Source: Hemicordylus capensis (Eukaryota > Chordata > Lepidosauria > Squamata > Cordylidae). From it: DNA of 64,000 bases. The translations under genes and the position numbers were made by a program. The notes under the pieces are model-generated. The model was not told the origin of the DNA. It worked only from the letters and a program-made list of their open reading frames with translations, and did no database searches. The stretch lies in the NCBI RefSeq assembly GCF_027244095.1, contig NC_069669.1:5606501-5670500 (forward strand), in the 5' to 3' direction. Positions 1-11,979 of this stretch are shown piece after piece (within the stretch, counting starts at the first letter, position 1; the number at the start of each line of letters is the position of its first letter).

Positions 1-153
1 AGGGCTTCAGGGAACAGCTTTGCTCCTGGCCACTCACCTGGCCAGCCAGAAGATTATGCAGGGTAGCCAGAACGGCAGGCAAAATGATGCCAAACCCAGG
101 AGAACAGCAGAATGTGCAGAGTTCTGTGTTCCCTGCATCCCCATTGGACTCAC

Positions 154-3100
154 AGCATCAGGTGGCTCCTCTCCAGCTCGCTTCTGTCCAGGGCGCCCCC
201 AGTGAGGCCCGGCTGAGACTGCTGGGGCTTCGCCTCCATCTCCTTGATGGCAGCTTCCGAGGGCGACTCAAAGACTTCATCGGGATACGTGGAGAGTTCT
301 TCATGGAGGACTCCTTCCTAGGCAAGAAAGGGAAGGCCCATCAGCTGGGGCCCCAGAAGTGACGGTGTTCCGGCCTCCCGCCTGGATTGCAAAGAAGCTG
401 CTGGGCTCTGCTTACCCGAGCAAAGAAGGAAGTGTCCAATTCCTCCGGGAAGTCCACCGTGTCCTCTTCCAGAAAACTCGCCGGGGTGAAGCTGCGCCTC
501 TGGGCCCTCCTCAAGGTGCTGTCCTTCACCGAACGGCCCTGCCAGGAGAGAATGCAGCTTGCGAGAGCCTGGGAACCCCCAGAGGAGCAGGGGGACAGAA
601 GCCCCTCCATGTGCCCGGCCTGCAGGCCAGCAGCACAGATGCCTGAGGGGGCCTTGTGAAAGGCCAGCAGAGGGAGGCACAGGCTCCAGGCCACTTTGTG
701 GAGGAAAGGAAGACGGCAAAGAATAAAACCACATGGTCCATTTGTCATGGGATACAGGTGAGCAGTGGCACAGGATGCTCTCTCCACCCCAAATGGCTGA
801 GACACTCCTGTTGCCAAGATCAGCTCGCCCCTGGAAAGCCAAGGAGCCTATCCTTGGGGCAGGAGAGATCCAGTTCGGGCACAACATGTAGCACATGGGC
901 TTCTCCGTGGGGAAAAAGGCCGTGCCGGCAGAAGAGAAGCAAAACAGACCTAGGGAAGCGACCATTTTCCTCCAGATCGAAAACAGCTGGGGCAGGGGGT
1001 CCTTCGCAGAGAGGCAGATTCTTCACCACCACCCTCCACCTCCCAAGAAAGATGGGACGCTTTTCCCCACCTGAAGGTGGTCCCTGGGCAGAGCAGCAAA
1101 GGACTCTACCAAAAAGGACAGGAAATCAAAGTCCCCCTCCCTCACTGGTGGCCCCTAAACCCTGCACCTACTGCTTTTCTTCACAAGCAGAGTCTCCTCA
1201 CTCTGTACAAATGCGTGCACACTGACACAGACACAGCCAGCAATTACCTTCACCAGAGCTGCTGCTGCCCGGAAACTCATCTTGGCCACAGACTCCCTTT
1301 TCCGCCGCCGGGGCCAGCGGCCAAAGCCCGACCGGGAGCTGGTAAAGGAGCACAGGGAGGTGGCCCCCGGCGTGACTGGCGTGTGTGGCATGCTGCAGCC
1401 GTCACTCTCCTCGGCCATCCGGAAAGCCCGGCCTCGAGCCAAGGGGTCGATGATCTGCCACAAGGAGAGGCCTCTGGTCAGGGGGCGCTCCTCAAGGCCA
1501 CGCAGCCCTGCAAGGATTGGGAGGCTGCCTGGCCTCAGGAGCGGACAGGGACAGGAGAGGAGAGGAGCCCATGAAGCCACAGAGGAGCCCCAAAGGAGAT
1601 GCCCCCCTCCTGCCATATGTTGCAAAATGAATTTCATAAAGGGTTAGAGGAGGATCCGGAAGCCCGTAGCAGCTTTGCATGCAAAAGGGCCCAGGCCCAA
1701 TACGATGTCGTTATAGTCTTCCTTCTACTTTGTTTTAAACCAACTTCAGGGCAGCTAACGCCATGACACACCTGGCAGCATCTCTAGACAGGACTTGGAA
1801 AGAGTCCCTGCCTGAGACTACTGGCAGTCAGTGCAAGCAATACTGAGCTCGATGGACCAGGAGCTTGACTCGGCATGGCAGCTTACCGTGTTCATCAGGA
1901 GCAGCCATAGACCACTGGCAGAGCCCCTGCCATGAGTACCCAGAGTGTGAGACAAGAGGGGGCAGTTGCCCCTGCCCCCAGATTGAGCCAGTTCCCATTG
2001 AATTCAGTGGGGCATATTCCCAGGGAGGAGGATATTGGATTGCTGGCTTTGCCTCCACTTCACCCCACCCCTAGAAAACGTCCTGAAGATGCCCATGACT
2101 CCTGCTTTACACACAGAAAATCCCAGCATCTCCAGGTAGATGTTGCCAGGGTCAGTTAGATGGACCAAGGGTCTGACTCGCTAGAAGGCAGCTTCCGCCA
2201 TTTATAAGCCACCGCCTTGTCCCTCCCTTGCCATCTGTACCCCAGACACTCCAGGCAAACGTCCACACACAGCAGCACAAGGCAGGCTGCACAGCTTCAG
2301 GTTGCAGGTACCACCTTGGCTCCCACATGTACACAATGGCCTGCCAAGGACCGCTCTAGGTTTTTAAACTTTTACAGGGGATCCTTTCTTATGGGGGGGG
2401 GCGGTGTTCTCTCTCATTTTCTTCATCTCTGTGTGGAATGAGTTTTGTTCTAGGCGGCAGTATCCAGGCACTGTGTGCGCACCTGCATTCAGAGTGGGGC
2501 CTTCCTGGTTCAACCTGAGCGGGATCTAAAATGAACTGAGCGGACGTCAGAAAATGTGTGAGCGCATGCACACGCGCACACCTTAGAGGGAACATTGGGG
2601 GGCGGGGGGACATGCAAAACTTGACATAACCTCCCCACCATCCTCTTTCTACCCCTCAGGATCCAGCCACTTCATTCCACTGCACATGTGGACCAGTTTT
2701 CCCTCTAACAGGGACTCCCGGACGCTGTTGACTACGACTCCCAGCATCCCCAGCTGCAATGACTTTGGCTTGGGGATTATGGGAGTTGCAGTCAACCACA
2801 TCTGGGGGACTGTGGGCCAGGCCAAATGCTACGAAGCATCTCCCTCCCCGGGTCCTCCTCCTGGCCCCGCCAGGGCTCCCAGCTCACCCTCTGCATGCCC
2901 AGCTGGCAAGGGGGCACGTAGAGAGGCGGTGGGGTTTCCGTGCTGGTCAAGGAGATGTTGTCCTGGCTCGGGAGGTCCAGCTCACGGATGACCTGAGGCT
3001 TCAGTTTCCCGTAGCGCATGCTGCAATGGCGCAGGCTCTTCCGCTGCCACTTCTGCGTGGCATCACTTTCCTTGCTGACTCCGAACCAGTCGGCCGTGCC

Positions 3101-6100
3101 CCTGAGGAGAGCAAGCACAAGGGCGAGAGCCCGCAGTCAGGCAGAGAAAAGCCATTTCCAGGGCTGGGCCCCACCCCTCCGCAAACAACCCCGCATCTTG
3201 GCCCTCCACAACCACCTCGCAGCTGCTGCAAAACCCACCTGAATTCTCCCCCACGTGGCCTCACGCTCCTCGTGCCAGACCCGCTGCCGCCTGACCCAGC
3301 AGCGTGGCCAAGCCGGGCCCAGGATGGAGCCTGGAGGAACCATAGCAACAGGCCCCAAGATGGCCGCCAAGGCCCCGGCCTAGTCAGGAGCAGGGGGATT
3401 AGCCGGAGAGCGACTGCTGTTAGTGGCCCCTGTGACAGGAGAGCCTAGTCGTGGGAGAGCCCTTGTTAGTGGCGGTTATTCACAACACGGAGGGATGCAG
3501 ACAGCTCACAAGGCTGGAGGCAGAGGCGGCCATGTTGGGAGGGGCCGGGAGGGACAACCTTTCTGAGTGCTGGGTTTAGGCACAGTGCTAAACCCAGCAC
3601 TGGATTTAGTGCTGGGTTTACAGCTTGAGCAGTGGTTCCCAACCAGGGTTCCTCCAGATGTTGTTGAACTACAACTCCCAGCATCCCCAGCTACAATGAA
3701 TTGTGGCTGGGGGTGCTGGGAGTTGTAGATTGGCAACATCTGGAGGAACCCTGGTTGGGAACCCCTGGCTTAAGGCCTCACATTATGACTAAACTTCGAG
3801 CTTTATATTAACTGGTTGAAAAATAAAGGCGAAAGCGGGGGAGAGACTATAAAGCAGGTTTTTTGATAGGAAAAAAATATACACATATGGCCACATAATT
3901 ATTGAATTTATAAATCTGTACAGAAATAAAATCTCAAAACAGAAGTCGGATCCTGGATGAGAAATTTGGTGCAGATAAGTTAGACTCTGGGATCTTGAGT
4001 TCCGTTTTAATCTTTGCCAAGTATATACCGTATTTTCTCACCAAGAACCCACGGGTTATCCATTTTTTTGCCAATGGGAGAGGGGGTTGCAGCGACTTAG
4101 TGCAGGCTTCCTAGAAAGACATTCACAGAGACTGTTGCTGGCTGTCGAGCACTTTTCCTTGGGGGGGATACTGGAAAATGTTTAGCGCATCCCTGGATCA
4201 CACAGGTGCGAGGAGGCAGGTAAATTGCTCTCTCGCCCTGTAGGGAGCAGCAGCCCTCTCACCCGTTGACTTCTCAGCAAGCAGCAAGTGCAGCAAGTAG
4301 ATGAATGTGCGGGTTTTCAATGTGCAGGTGCAGCTGGGTGCACGCTTTCTAATTGAAATAGAACAGGGAAGCTAATGAACGGAGGGCTCCGGGCACGTAT
4401 GGGCTCCTGTCGTGGGAGGGGACTATGCAAGAAAATATGGGACATGAGACAGCACGATCCCCTAGCCTGAGAAGGATTTCAGGCCAGCAAATACCAGAGC
4501 GTGTGTGAGAGAGCGGAAGAGAGAGTGTGCTGCTACAGAGCTGTGCTTTCTCGCTGGGTAGGCAGAGTCTTTATAGTCTTCCTTTCTCCCTCTCCAGGGC
4601 CAGAGGACACAGAGCGGGTGAGCCCCATCGGGACACAGGGAGGGTGAGCCATGGGGGGTCCCACCACAGGATCAGAAGCGGAGCCGCCGGGGATGGCTCT
4701 GCAGCCGGGGCCCTTGCCTGGATCCATCCCTGCCTCCAGCTGGCCCAAGGCACCAGTGTTCCCTGTAACAGAGATTCCCAGGCGTTGTTGACCGCAACTC
4801 CCATAATCCCCAGCCAAAGGCCATTGCAGCTGGGGATGCTGGGAGGTGTAGTCAACAACATCTGGGCATCCCTGTTACGGGCAACACGGCAGGGCACTGG
4901 GAAGAAAAGGCAGGCTGAGCTCATGCAGGCCAGAGAGGCTGCCACTTGGAAATAAGGGGCCCTGTGTTGGAGGGCTTTGAGGGGCGTGTGGGGAGTGCAG
5001 TCGTGGCAAGGAGGGCTACCCACTGGAGCAGGGCGGGGGGGGGGGCCGCTATCGCTGCCGGGTCTTTCATGCACCTCACACGCATGCACTGGCAAGGGAG
5101 GGAGGGAGTCACACCAGCACTGCAGGTACCTGAAGAGCGTCCTGGGCAGTGACTGGCGCTTTCTCAGGGGCCTCCTGCCCACCTGGCGCCCCTGAATGGG
5201 CAGGGTCTGAGTCCTCTCAAAACGCACCTGCCTGCTGCAAAGGAGAGAGAGCTGAGGGCAGGCACCAGGCGGGTGACGGGGAGAGGGAAAGGCCAGGCAA
5301 GCAGGAGGTCCCGCCGCTGCTGCTGCCGCCGCCGCCGCCCACAGCTGGAACAGCCTGGAACCCCGGAAGCTGCCTTCTACTGAGCCAGACCCTCAGGCCA
5401 CCGCTCCGTACAGCATCCCTCCGGAGTCTCAGTCTTTCCCAGCCCCGCCTGGAGACAACTGAGGACCATGCAAAGCAGAGGCTCTTCTGCAGAGCGGTGA
5501 AAATAGGAAGCCGCCTTCTGCGGAGTCAGGCCTTGGGTTGACCTAATGCCGGAGGGTCTGCACTGACTAGCAGCCGCTCTGCAGGCTTCCAGGCAGAGAA
5601 AGGTCCTGCTCCTTGGAAATGGGGTCAGGGATGGAAGCTGAGAGCCCGTCTCTCCCGCGGGAACTCAGTTTCCGTCTGGGAAGGGCTTGGGGAGCCTCTG
5701 GGACTTCTGGAGGGGTGGAGAGCAGGCCCGATGGCATGGCCTGGCACCCAATGAATGCCTCCAGGACTGGCAAGCTCCTGCCCCCAGCACACGCACACAC
5801 ACACACACACACTTTCTTCCTCGATGCAGAAGCGCTGGCACCGCCAAGCCAGAGGGTGGCTTGAGGCACACCTGTGAAGGCACCATGCAGCAGGAGGGCA
5901 CAGCACCCCTCTGCTGTGGGGAAGGCTGAGAAGCAGAGTGGCCTGGCTCATTCGGGGGCTGGGGTGGGGGGGAATCCAACAGCAGGAGGGGTGGACCAAG
6001 GCGACCAAGTGGCCTTGGGGGGCAGCCTCATAGGTCCCCGGGCCCAGGACAGGGGCACCTAAGCTGCACACGGCAGCTGGGAGTGCACATCTCACTGGTC

Positions 6101-8396
6101 ACACACACACTTTGACACCCAAGAGCACATTCACCCCCTGTTCCTTCACCAGAGCAGCCACTTCCGGTGACGCCAGGGGAAGAGACCCCAGAGGCCACTA
6201 TCCTGTTCAGGAAGAACACAGTCCTTCCCTCTCCGTGGCGCAGGGATAGGGAGGCCCCCACCAAGTGTTCCCTCCAACAGGGATTCCCAGATGTGGTTGA
6301 CTACAACTCCCAGAATCCCCAAGCAAAAGCCATTGCAGCTGGGGATTCTAGGAGTTGTAGTCAACCACATCTGGGAATCCTTGTTAGAGGGAACACTGGC
6401 CCCCACCCTGGCAATCTTCATGTGGACGAGCAGGGTCTTGCACGCCCCACCCTCCACCCCCTCCTCATTTAAATCCACTTCTGAAGCATTTAACAGCACT
6501 GGATGTTTGTTAAACCGAACTGCTGACATGAATATTGTCTGAAACAAGGCAGCAGGCTGAGGGTGGGGATGTGAGCACTCTTGACAAGAGACCCCCCCCC
6601 CCCCGCCCTACTTGCAGCCCTGATCCAAAGGCCTGATCCTGCAGCCCCCTGGAGTTTTTTCTGCACTAAAGGGGCTGCGTGGCCTCAAAATACCTAATCT
6701 TCAAAGACCCTGTGCATCAGCCCTGTAACACCTCTGCTTCATCCAGACCCTTTAAGGGCACTAGCATCCCCTAGGTGGGCTGGGTGAACAAAGCTGACCA
6801 TTAGCATCATCTACATATACAGCAATGACCATTGGAGGGGGGGCAGTGATGGCTCCTACCCTGGCCAGGGCCTTGGTGACCCCATCCCTGGAAACCCCAC
6901 GAAGCTGCACCGCCTCCCCCCAGTCCTAACCCCACCAGTATTCACTCCATCAATCAGGATTTACATTTCCAAAGAAACCAGCCCATTGCCACTTGGGGAA
7001 CCCCGGTGGGGTCACCCGGCAAGCCTGGCAGCAAGGGCAGCCCTGCCATGCAAGCGGAGGGGGCTGCAGCTGGGAAGACTGAGAAGGGCCTGGCTGATGG
7101 GCTCTGCCACCCCTTCCTGAACAAGGGCCACAGCAGGACAGGATCAGGCCAAGCTGCTGCGGGTGCGGAGTCTCACCTCCGGATGGTCTGGGTGATGGAC
7201 ATCTGCCTCTGGAGGACCGGCCGCCGCAGCTCGTTGTGGGGGGACGGGAAGCGGGTGTTCTCCGCAGGCATGCTCACGCTCCGCAGGAAGGTCTGGCGCC
7301 TCAAGGGCTGGTGGAGACAGGGGTGCCCCTAGGTCATTCTGGAGCCTGGACCAAAAGGCCCGTGGAGGCCTCATGCAGACCCACACCATGACACACGCAG
7401 TATCCCCGCCACGCATATTTCTTTCCCCACTCCCGCTCTGTCTTTAAAGCAGAGGTTACAATCGTGACCGCCGGGCACAGTAGCAGGCCAGCACCACTCA
7501 GGACAGACCAGGAACATAGGAAGCTGCCATATACTGAGTCAGACCATTGGTCCATCTCGCTCAGTGTTGTCTTCACAGACTGGCAGTGGCTTCTCCATGG
7601 TTGCAGGCAGGAATCTCTCTCAGCCCTTATCTTGGAGATGCTGCCAGGGAGGGAACTTGGAACCTAGATGCTCTTCCCAGAGTGGCTCCATCCCTTGAGG
7701 GGAATATCTTGCAGTGCTCACACTTCTCGTCTCCCATTCATGTGCAACCAGGGCGGACCCTGCTTAGCTAAGGGGACAAGTCACGCTTACTACCACAAAG
7801 CCAGCTCTCCTCTCCTAAGGAGGATTGGAAGGACCCCAGTGGGTGTGGAGGCCCTGGACTTCGGCCCGGAAGTCCAGGGGGAAGAGCGCCTCTGAGTGGA
7901 GAAGTCAAAAAGCAGCTTGGAGCCCTGCAGCCAGCTAAGAAGGGGGCCGGCGCAAGCACCGGGCTCAGAGCTCAGAAGGGTCCCCGCCAACTCGGGTGAC
8001 AGCAAAGGTCTCCGCTAGGCTGCCGGAGGTCAACAAGCACTCCTTCCACCCAGCCCTACAAATCTCTTCCATCCTGGCCTCCTTGATTTGCCGGGGGGGG
8101 GCTTGCTCCCCAAAGCAGCTGCGGGGGCTGTGCAGTGCTCCCTCTGACACCCGGTCAGAGGGAGCACTGCACAGCCCCCGCAGCTGCTTTAGGGAGCAAG
8201 CCCCCCCCCCCCGGCAAATCAAGGAGGCCGGCGAGCCTTTGCCCCGAGCCCCCCTCCCTGTGGCCCAGCCCACTACCTGTGCCCAGGACAGCTCTTCAGT
8301 GGCAGTAGCGGACATGGGGACGGGGATGTCCAGCTTCAGCCAAGGCGGCTTCTTCTTCTGCAGGCTGCTGGTGCTGTCCCGGCGCTCCTCGGACAT
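154..8396 (-). CDS. RHBDF1: RHBDF1 (iRhom1), N-terminal cytoplasmic part, six coding exons; 3' part outside window
   Basis: Inactive rhomboid protein 1, a polytopic membrane pseudoprotease of the ER/Golgi that controls ADAM17 and EGF-family trafficking. Coding exons (minus, transcript order): 8396-8277, 7307-7177, 3101-2888, 1454-1248, 538-416, 317-154; 959 nt, about 319 residues, all with GT/AG junctions and matching phases. The protein starts [19 protein letters not shown], very close to human iRhom1. Later exons carry [68 protein letters not shown] and [13 protein letters not shown], which belong to the Ser/Arg-rich cytoplasmic domain. The last exon seen ends at LERSHLML. The transmembrane rhomboid core and iRhom homology domain lie left of base 1. 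The start Met is in an exon that begins at 8418, so 22 nt of 5' UTR share that exon. Identity is by remembered human protein; confidence is high. Confidence 0.95.
317..1248 (-). other. RHBDF1 introns between the last three exons in the window
   Basis: Two short introns (539-1247 and 318-415) separate the exons at 1454-1248, 538-416 and 317-154. The sequence is unique-looking and GC-rich. No repeat or other gene was recognised. Confidence 0.6.
1455..2887. other. RHBDF1 intron with decayed SINE remnants and one MITE
   Basis: The stretch contains plus-strand remnants of the 5S-derived SINE tail (about 1775-1890 and 2150-2205, recognisable by the ending ...GACTC...GGCAGCTT) and a palindromic MITE at 2694-2816. 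The rest looks like ordinary intron. Confidence 0.6.
2694..2816. mobile_element. Palindromic hAT-type MITE (family A), right end degraded
   Basis: Starts CAGTTTTCCCTCTAACAG and holds the inverted arms ACTACGACTCCCAGCATCC and GGGATTATGGGAGTTGCAGT that define the family. The right terminus is decayed. Located in an RHBDF1 intron just beside the exon at 2888. Confidence 0.75.
3630..3775. mobile_element. Palindromic MITE (family B), nearly complete foldback
   Basis: Two arms of about 60 bp pair almost perfectly: the left arm begins CAGTGGTTCCCAACCAGG, the right arm ends CCTGGTTGGGAACCCCTG, and both contain CTACAACTCCCAGCATCCCC or its complement. Flanks AGCTTGAG and GCTTAAGG may be a decayed 8-bp target duplication. 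A smaller set of hairpins (GTGCTGGGTTTA and complement, 3568-3622) lies immediately to the left. Confidence 0.75.
4754..4889. mobile_element. Family A palindromic hAT MITE with near-perfect 8-bp TSD
   Basis: Starts CAGTGTTCCCTGTAACAG and ends GTTACGGGCAACACGG, with a self-complementary interior. Flanked by CAAGGCAC (4746-4753) and CAGGGCAC (4890-4897), a 7/8 match as expected for hAT target duplication. Confidence 0.8.
6262..6398. mobile_element. Family A palindromic hAT MITE with perfect 8-bp TSD
   Basis: Arms pair over most of the element: the left arm contains GGGATTCCCAGATGTGGTTG, the right arm its complement. Flanked on both sides by GCCCCCAC (6254-6261 and 6399-6406), a perfect 8-bp duplication that fixes the ends and the hAT assignment. 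Confidence 0.88.
7511..7815 (-). mobile_element. 5S-rRNA-derived SINE, nearly full length
   Basis: About 300 bp. Read on the minus strand it starts with a head that resembles 5S rRNA (AGCTAAGCAGGGT, then CCTGGTT, then ATGGGAGAC, i.e. box A to box C of the internal promoter) and ends ...GGCAGCTTCCTATGTTCC. Lies in RHBDF1 intron 1 of the coding part. Confidence 0.8.
8076..8229. repeat. Near-perfect 154-bp palindrome (hairpin/cruciform)
   Basis: Left arm 8076-8148 and right arm 8154-8229 are reverse complements apart from a few single-base gaps and the lengths of the G/C runs. The loop is 5 nt. It begins GGCCTCCTTGATTTGCC and ends with the complement. It ends 48 bp from the donor side of RHBDF1 coding exon 1. 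No other copy was seen in the window. Confidence 0.85.
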
Positions 8397-8418
8397 CCTT
8401 GAGGCTCAGCTGTTGGGC
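8277..8418 (-). other. RHBDF1: RHBDF1 first coding exon with its splice acceptor
   Basis: The acceptor (pyrimidine tract then AG at 8420-8419) is followed by 22 nt of 5' UTR, the ATG at 8396 and 40 codons, ending at the donor GTAGTG (8276). This shows that transcription starts further upstream, consistent with a separate noncoding exon in the CpG island near 17.7 kb. Confidence 0.85.
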
Positions 8419-8793
8419 CTGGAGGGGAGGACAGAGAGCGCAGCTCAGAGGCAGGCAGGCTGGCAGGACGAAGCACTCCCTGCAGCAAGCGCCCCACCCA
8501 CGAGATGTCCCCCACCCCCACCCACCCACACCCCACCCCTCTTCTTCTTCTGAGGGCCTGGGGGGGAGAAGAGCAGGGAGAACAAGCGGTCACTCAACTG
8601 GCAGCCCCATCTCCCTCAGGGGCCCGGGGCATTCCCCACTCCCCCAGTTCAATTTTAGCTCTGCCCTGTCCTCAAGCCAAGAGCACACACCAGGACAAGG
8701 GGACGTGTCTGCTGGATAGCCCTCCGCAGACCTGGAGTTGGCGGCTCTGCCCTGCCCTGCCCTGCCGCCGCCCGCAATGGCCAGATCCTGGCA

Positions 8794-8804
8794 GCTGACT
8801 CAGC
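8794..8804. promoter_or_regulatory. MARE-like site in RHBDF1 intron
   Basis: GCTGACTCAGC is the 11-base palindromic core of the Maf recognition element used by NF-E2, Bach and Nrf factors. It is outside recognised repeats. Function is inference from motif only. Confidence 0.35.
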
Positions 8805-9661
8805 CTCAGAAGTGGCTGCCTGCCACAAGCCCGTTTTGCTCTGCACAGGAGCTTTGCAGCCTCCACGGTGGGATTTTGGCACCGGTGGCCCGGGCCTCAT
8901 CCAGAGCCCTGGAGAAGCCATCGAGGCCTCCCAATGGAAGGGCAGCAACCGAGCTGGCCGGATGGAGGGGAGGCGGCCAGCCAGGAAGGCCTCCCACTGT
9001 TCTGGCCGAGCAAGAGGAACCTGGGAAGGGGAGGGGAGCCCCTCGCTGGCCAAGAGGCCGAGGCCGAGGCCGCCTGCCCCAAGAGCCAAGCTGCGGTGCT
9101 TCCAGCCACAGGGCCAGCCTTCCCTCTCCGGCCATCCAGGCCAAACCAAAGCATCTGCCACTGGGGCTGTCAGGCCCTGGGCTGCCTGCTTGGGCCAGCC
9201 AGAATTTGCCTGAAAGCCCAAATTGCCCTCTGCATGTCCAGAGAGAAAGCAAGTGGCACTCCATCACACAGAGACCAGGACTCTGCAGCTAGTCCTGCCC
9301 CCAAGACTGGAGTCCCCACCACACTGTCTGCAATATTCTGCCAAGGATCTCCTCGGCAGCAAACTCACTCAGAGGAGACTGGCCTCAGTGACAGGGGAGA
9401 GGAGGGAGGGGAATTCCTGCTCCCCACAGCGGTTCATTCTGGGACTCCCAGTTTGCATATGTGTGCTCTCTGGGTGCTCTTACAGCTTCTGCTGCTCCCT
9501 CCACCCTGATGACTCCCACTTCTATTTTTAGCCTCCCAACTGTGGTCCAGCCCGCATCTGTCTGTCTCTTCCAGCATGAACGTGCCCATGGCCGGACGCC
9601 TCCCAGTCCCCTTGGACTCCTCCCATCCCACGCTGAAGCCAAGGCCTGCAAGCTTCTCCTC

Positions 9662-9763
9662 CCAGACTAGAGTTGCCATGCCCCCTGGCATTTCAGGTTT
9701 CACCTGGATTTTAAGCATCTCACCCAGATTGCTTCACCTGCCCAGATTAACCTGGATTTCAGC

Positions 9764-9803
<40 letters not shown>

Positions 9804-9958
9804 GCATGCATAAGCTAAGCTCTGGCCCTTGTAGAAGCGGAGTTATGGAGCAAAACGTGCCATCACTCTCCTGTTCAAAAATTATTTTCAAGCCAATTTA
9901 CACCATATGCAAATTAAGCACCCAGATTTGGAAAGCCAGAATAAGGCAACCCTATTAA
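9662..9958. mobile_element. MITE with TAGGGTTGCCA-type ends, copy 1
   Basis: Left end TAGAGTTGCCATGCC and right end AAGGCAACCCTA are terminal inverted repeats bordered by TA. The interior is shared with the copy at 14500, including GTAGAAGCGGAGTTATGGA and ATGCAAATTA. It contains a (GT)n expansion at about 9764-9805. The TA borders suggest Tc1/mariner-like mobilisation (inference). Confidence 0.65.
9764..9805. repeat. (GT)n microsatellite inside MITE copy
   Basis: Alternating GT with a short GC run (GCGCGCGCG) in the middle. Potential Z-DNA. Absent from the sister copy at 14500, so it expanded after insertion. Confidence 0.85.
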
Positions 9959-11859
9959 CCCAGACCCACATCTGTGGCTCGAACAGCCACCTCTATGGGG
10001 CCCTTTTCCCCAGGCCCTCCTGCTGCTGCTTGCTGCTGCTGGTGGTGGTGCCACCCCGGGCAGCCCTTCTTGGCCGGACCTCCTGTCAATTCCGGCTGAT
10101 TTACGCATGACAACATTCCTACACAAAAAGCACTTGTGCACAGGACTTTGGGGGCTGGAACAAGCCACAGCCGGACAGACAAGCAAGGTATTTCTGCTTT
10201 GCTTTCTGCACATGCAGAGGAACAAGCGAGCGGAAGCTGGAGCTGCCCCAAACAAGGAACCAGAAGGCCTGGAGCAGACGGAGACAGCGGGAGAGCAGAG
10301 GGCTTGGCAGGCCGTCAGCTGGCCTTCCACACAAGCCATCTCTCTGCCACACGATGCCTCTTGGGGAGCTTCTAGCCCCAGCTCTCTAGGCTGGCTGAGC
10401 CCAGACTGGTGGGAAAGGGAAGCCAGCTCCTGGGGAAGAAGAGAAGCCCACTTCCACCCACTGTTCCCTGCCCCTCCTTGTCGTGGGAGTTTCTGGCTTC
10501 CTGACGGGTTCCCCCCCTACCCATTCCCCTCTTCCTTGAGAAGCGGGTGGGAATCCTTGGCAGCCTCTGCTGGCTAGAGACACGACTCTTCCTCCCAGCT
10601 GCACCGGGGCGCGGCCGGTTCCCTCCGTGGTTCAGCGCTGATCACGCCACAGTTCTGCACAACCCAAAGCCAGTGGCCGGGATTCTTCCTGGGAGGCACC
10701 CTGGGGAAGGCCTTTGCAGGTGTGCTGAGGTGCCACAACCCCTCTGCCTCTGGCCTAGGAGGCCCGCAGGGCGCACGCACCATTCCTGCCCACAGGCCTG
10801 CGCTTGGGAGGGGGAAAGCACAAGCTGGCACCAGGGCCGAGGGGCCTGATCCCCTCGGACCAAACCAGCAGCCGGCACAGGCAGAGCCCTCCAGAGCAGC
10901 ATCTCAGCACAGGACAGCCAGGCCACTGTTTGAAGCAAGACAGGCACCGAAGCTAGCAGGGGGCTAGAAGGGGGCGGGCAGGGGGCCAGCCTCTTCCCTG
11001 CCCACCCCCTGCCCCCAGCAGCACAGTCGCTGCTTCCTCTCCCTTTCAGAGCAGCTGCCCACAAGGGAGCCGCCTGCAAAGAGGAGACATTCCTAAGAAC
11101 CGGCATCCCCAGCCTTCATCTGGGACCAGAAAAGCCGGTTTGGAATGCAAATGTTCCCACAGGCATCCTGGCTACGGAGAGCCCCATGGAGCCCTGGATG
11201 ACACCGAGCAGGAATGGGGCGGGCAGGCCTGTCAGCTCCTCTTCCCGAAAGCAGACCAGGCCTTGGCTCCCAGCCGGAGGCACCTGCCTTTCCTGCTCCA
11301 GAGGAGAATTCTCTCTCTGCACAGACACCTGTGGATGGAAGTGCTGAGTTGTGGGAAGCTGTGACTGCTGCCTGGAGGCGAGGCCTTCTGCGTCCTCCCC
11401 GGCACCTCGTCTCCCCCCACCCCGTTGTTCCCCAGCTGCAGTTGCATCACAAAGAAAGGCCCAGAACAAGACAAAGGGCGATTATTGCCCAGCAGACTGA
11501 TGTGACAACTACCTGCAGGCACCCTAAACGGAAGCCAAGAAGAACTCCCAAGGTGCTGATGGATTTTCTCAGTAGGTTTCTATTGGTACACGTTCATAAA
11601 ATCGGTTCAGTGTTGCCTTACATGCTTTGAGGCAATGCTCTTCTTCAGAGGCAATTCTTGGGTGGATACAATTATTCACAATGTTTGTTTTCCTGCTAAT
11701 TTTATCTACCCAAGAATGGCCTCTGGGGAAGAACATTGCCTCGAAACACATAAGGCAACACTGAACCAATTTTATGAAAGTGTACCCATAAAAACATATT
11801 GAGAAAATATGTTTTCCTATCCACCCCCAGCACAGTACCTCCAGGGACTGTTGTTGGTG

Positions 11860-11979
11860 TCTATCTTATGTCCCTTTTAGATTGTGAACCTTTGGGGGAC
11901 AGGGATCCATCTTATTTATTTGCTATTTCTCTGTGTAAACCGCCCTGAGCCAGTTTTGGAAGGGCGGTATAGAAAGCGA

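Larger units (their letters stand above)
3102..7176. other. RHBDF1 intron 3.1-7.2 kb
   Basis: Intronic stretch with three palindromic MITEs (3630, 4754, 6262), a degraded 5S-SINE tail near 5363-5400 and again near 5505, and a CA repeat at about 5790-5812. Nothing gene-like was recognised in the remaining sequence. Confidence 0.6.

Noticed and set aside
7511-7815. Functional 5S rRNA gene
   Set aside because: Only the middle of 5S is similar, the rest is a SINE tail, and many dispersed copies exist.
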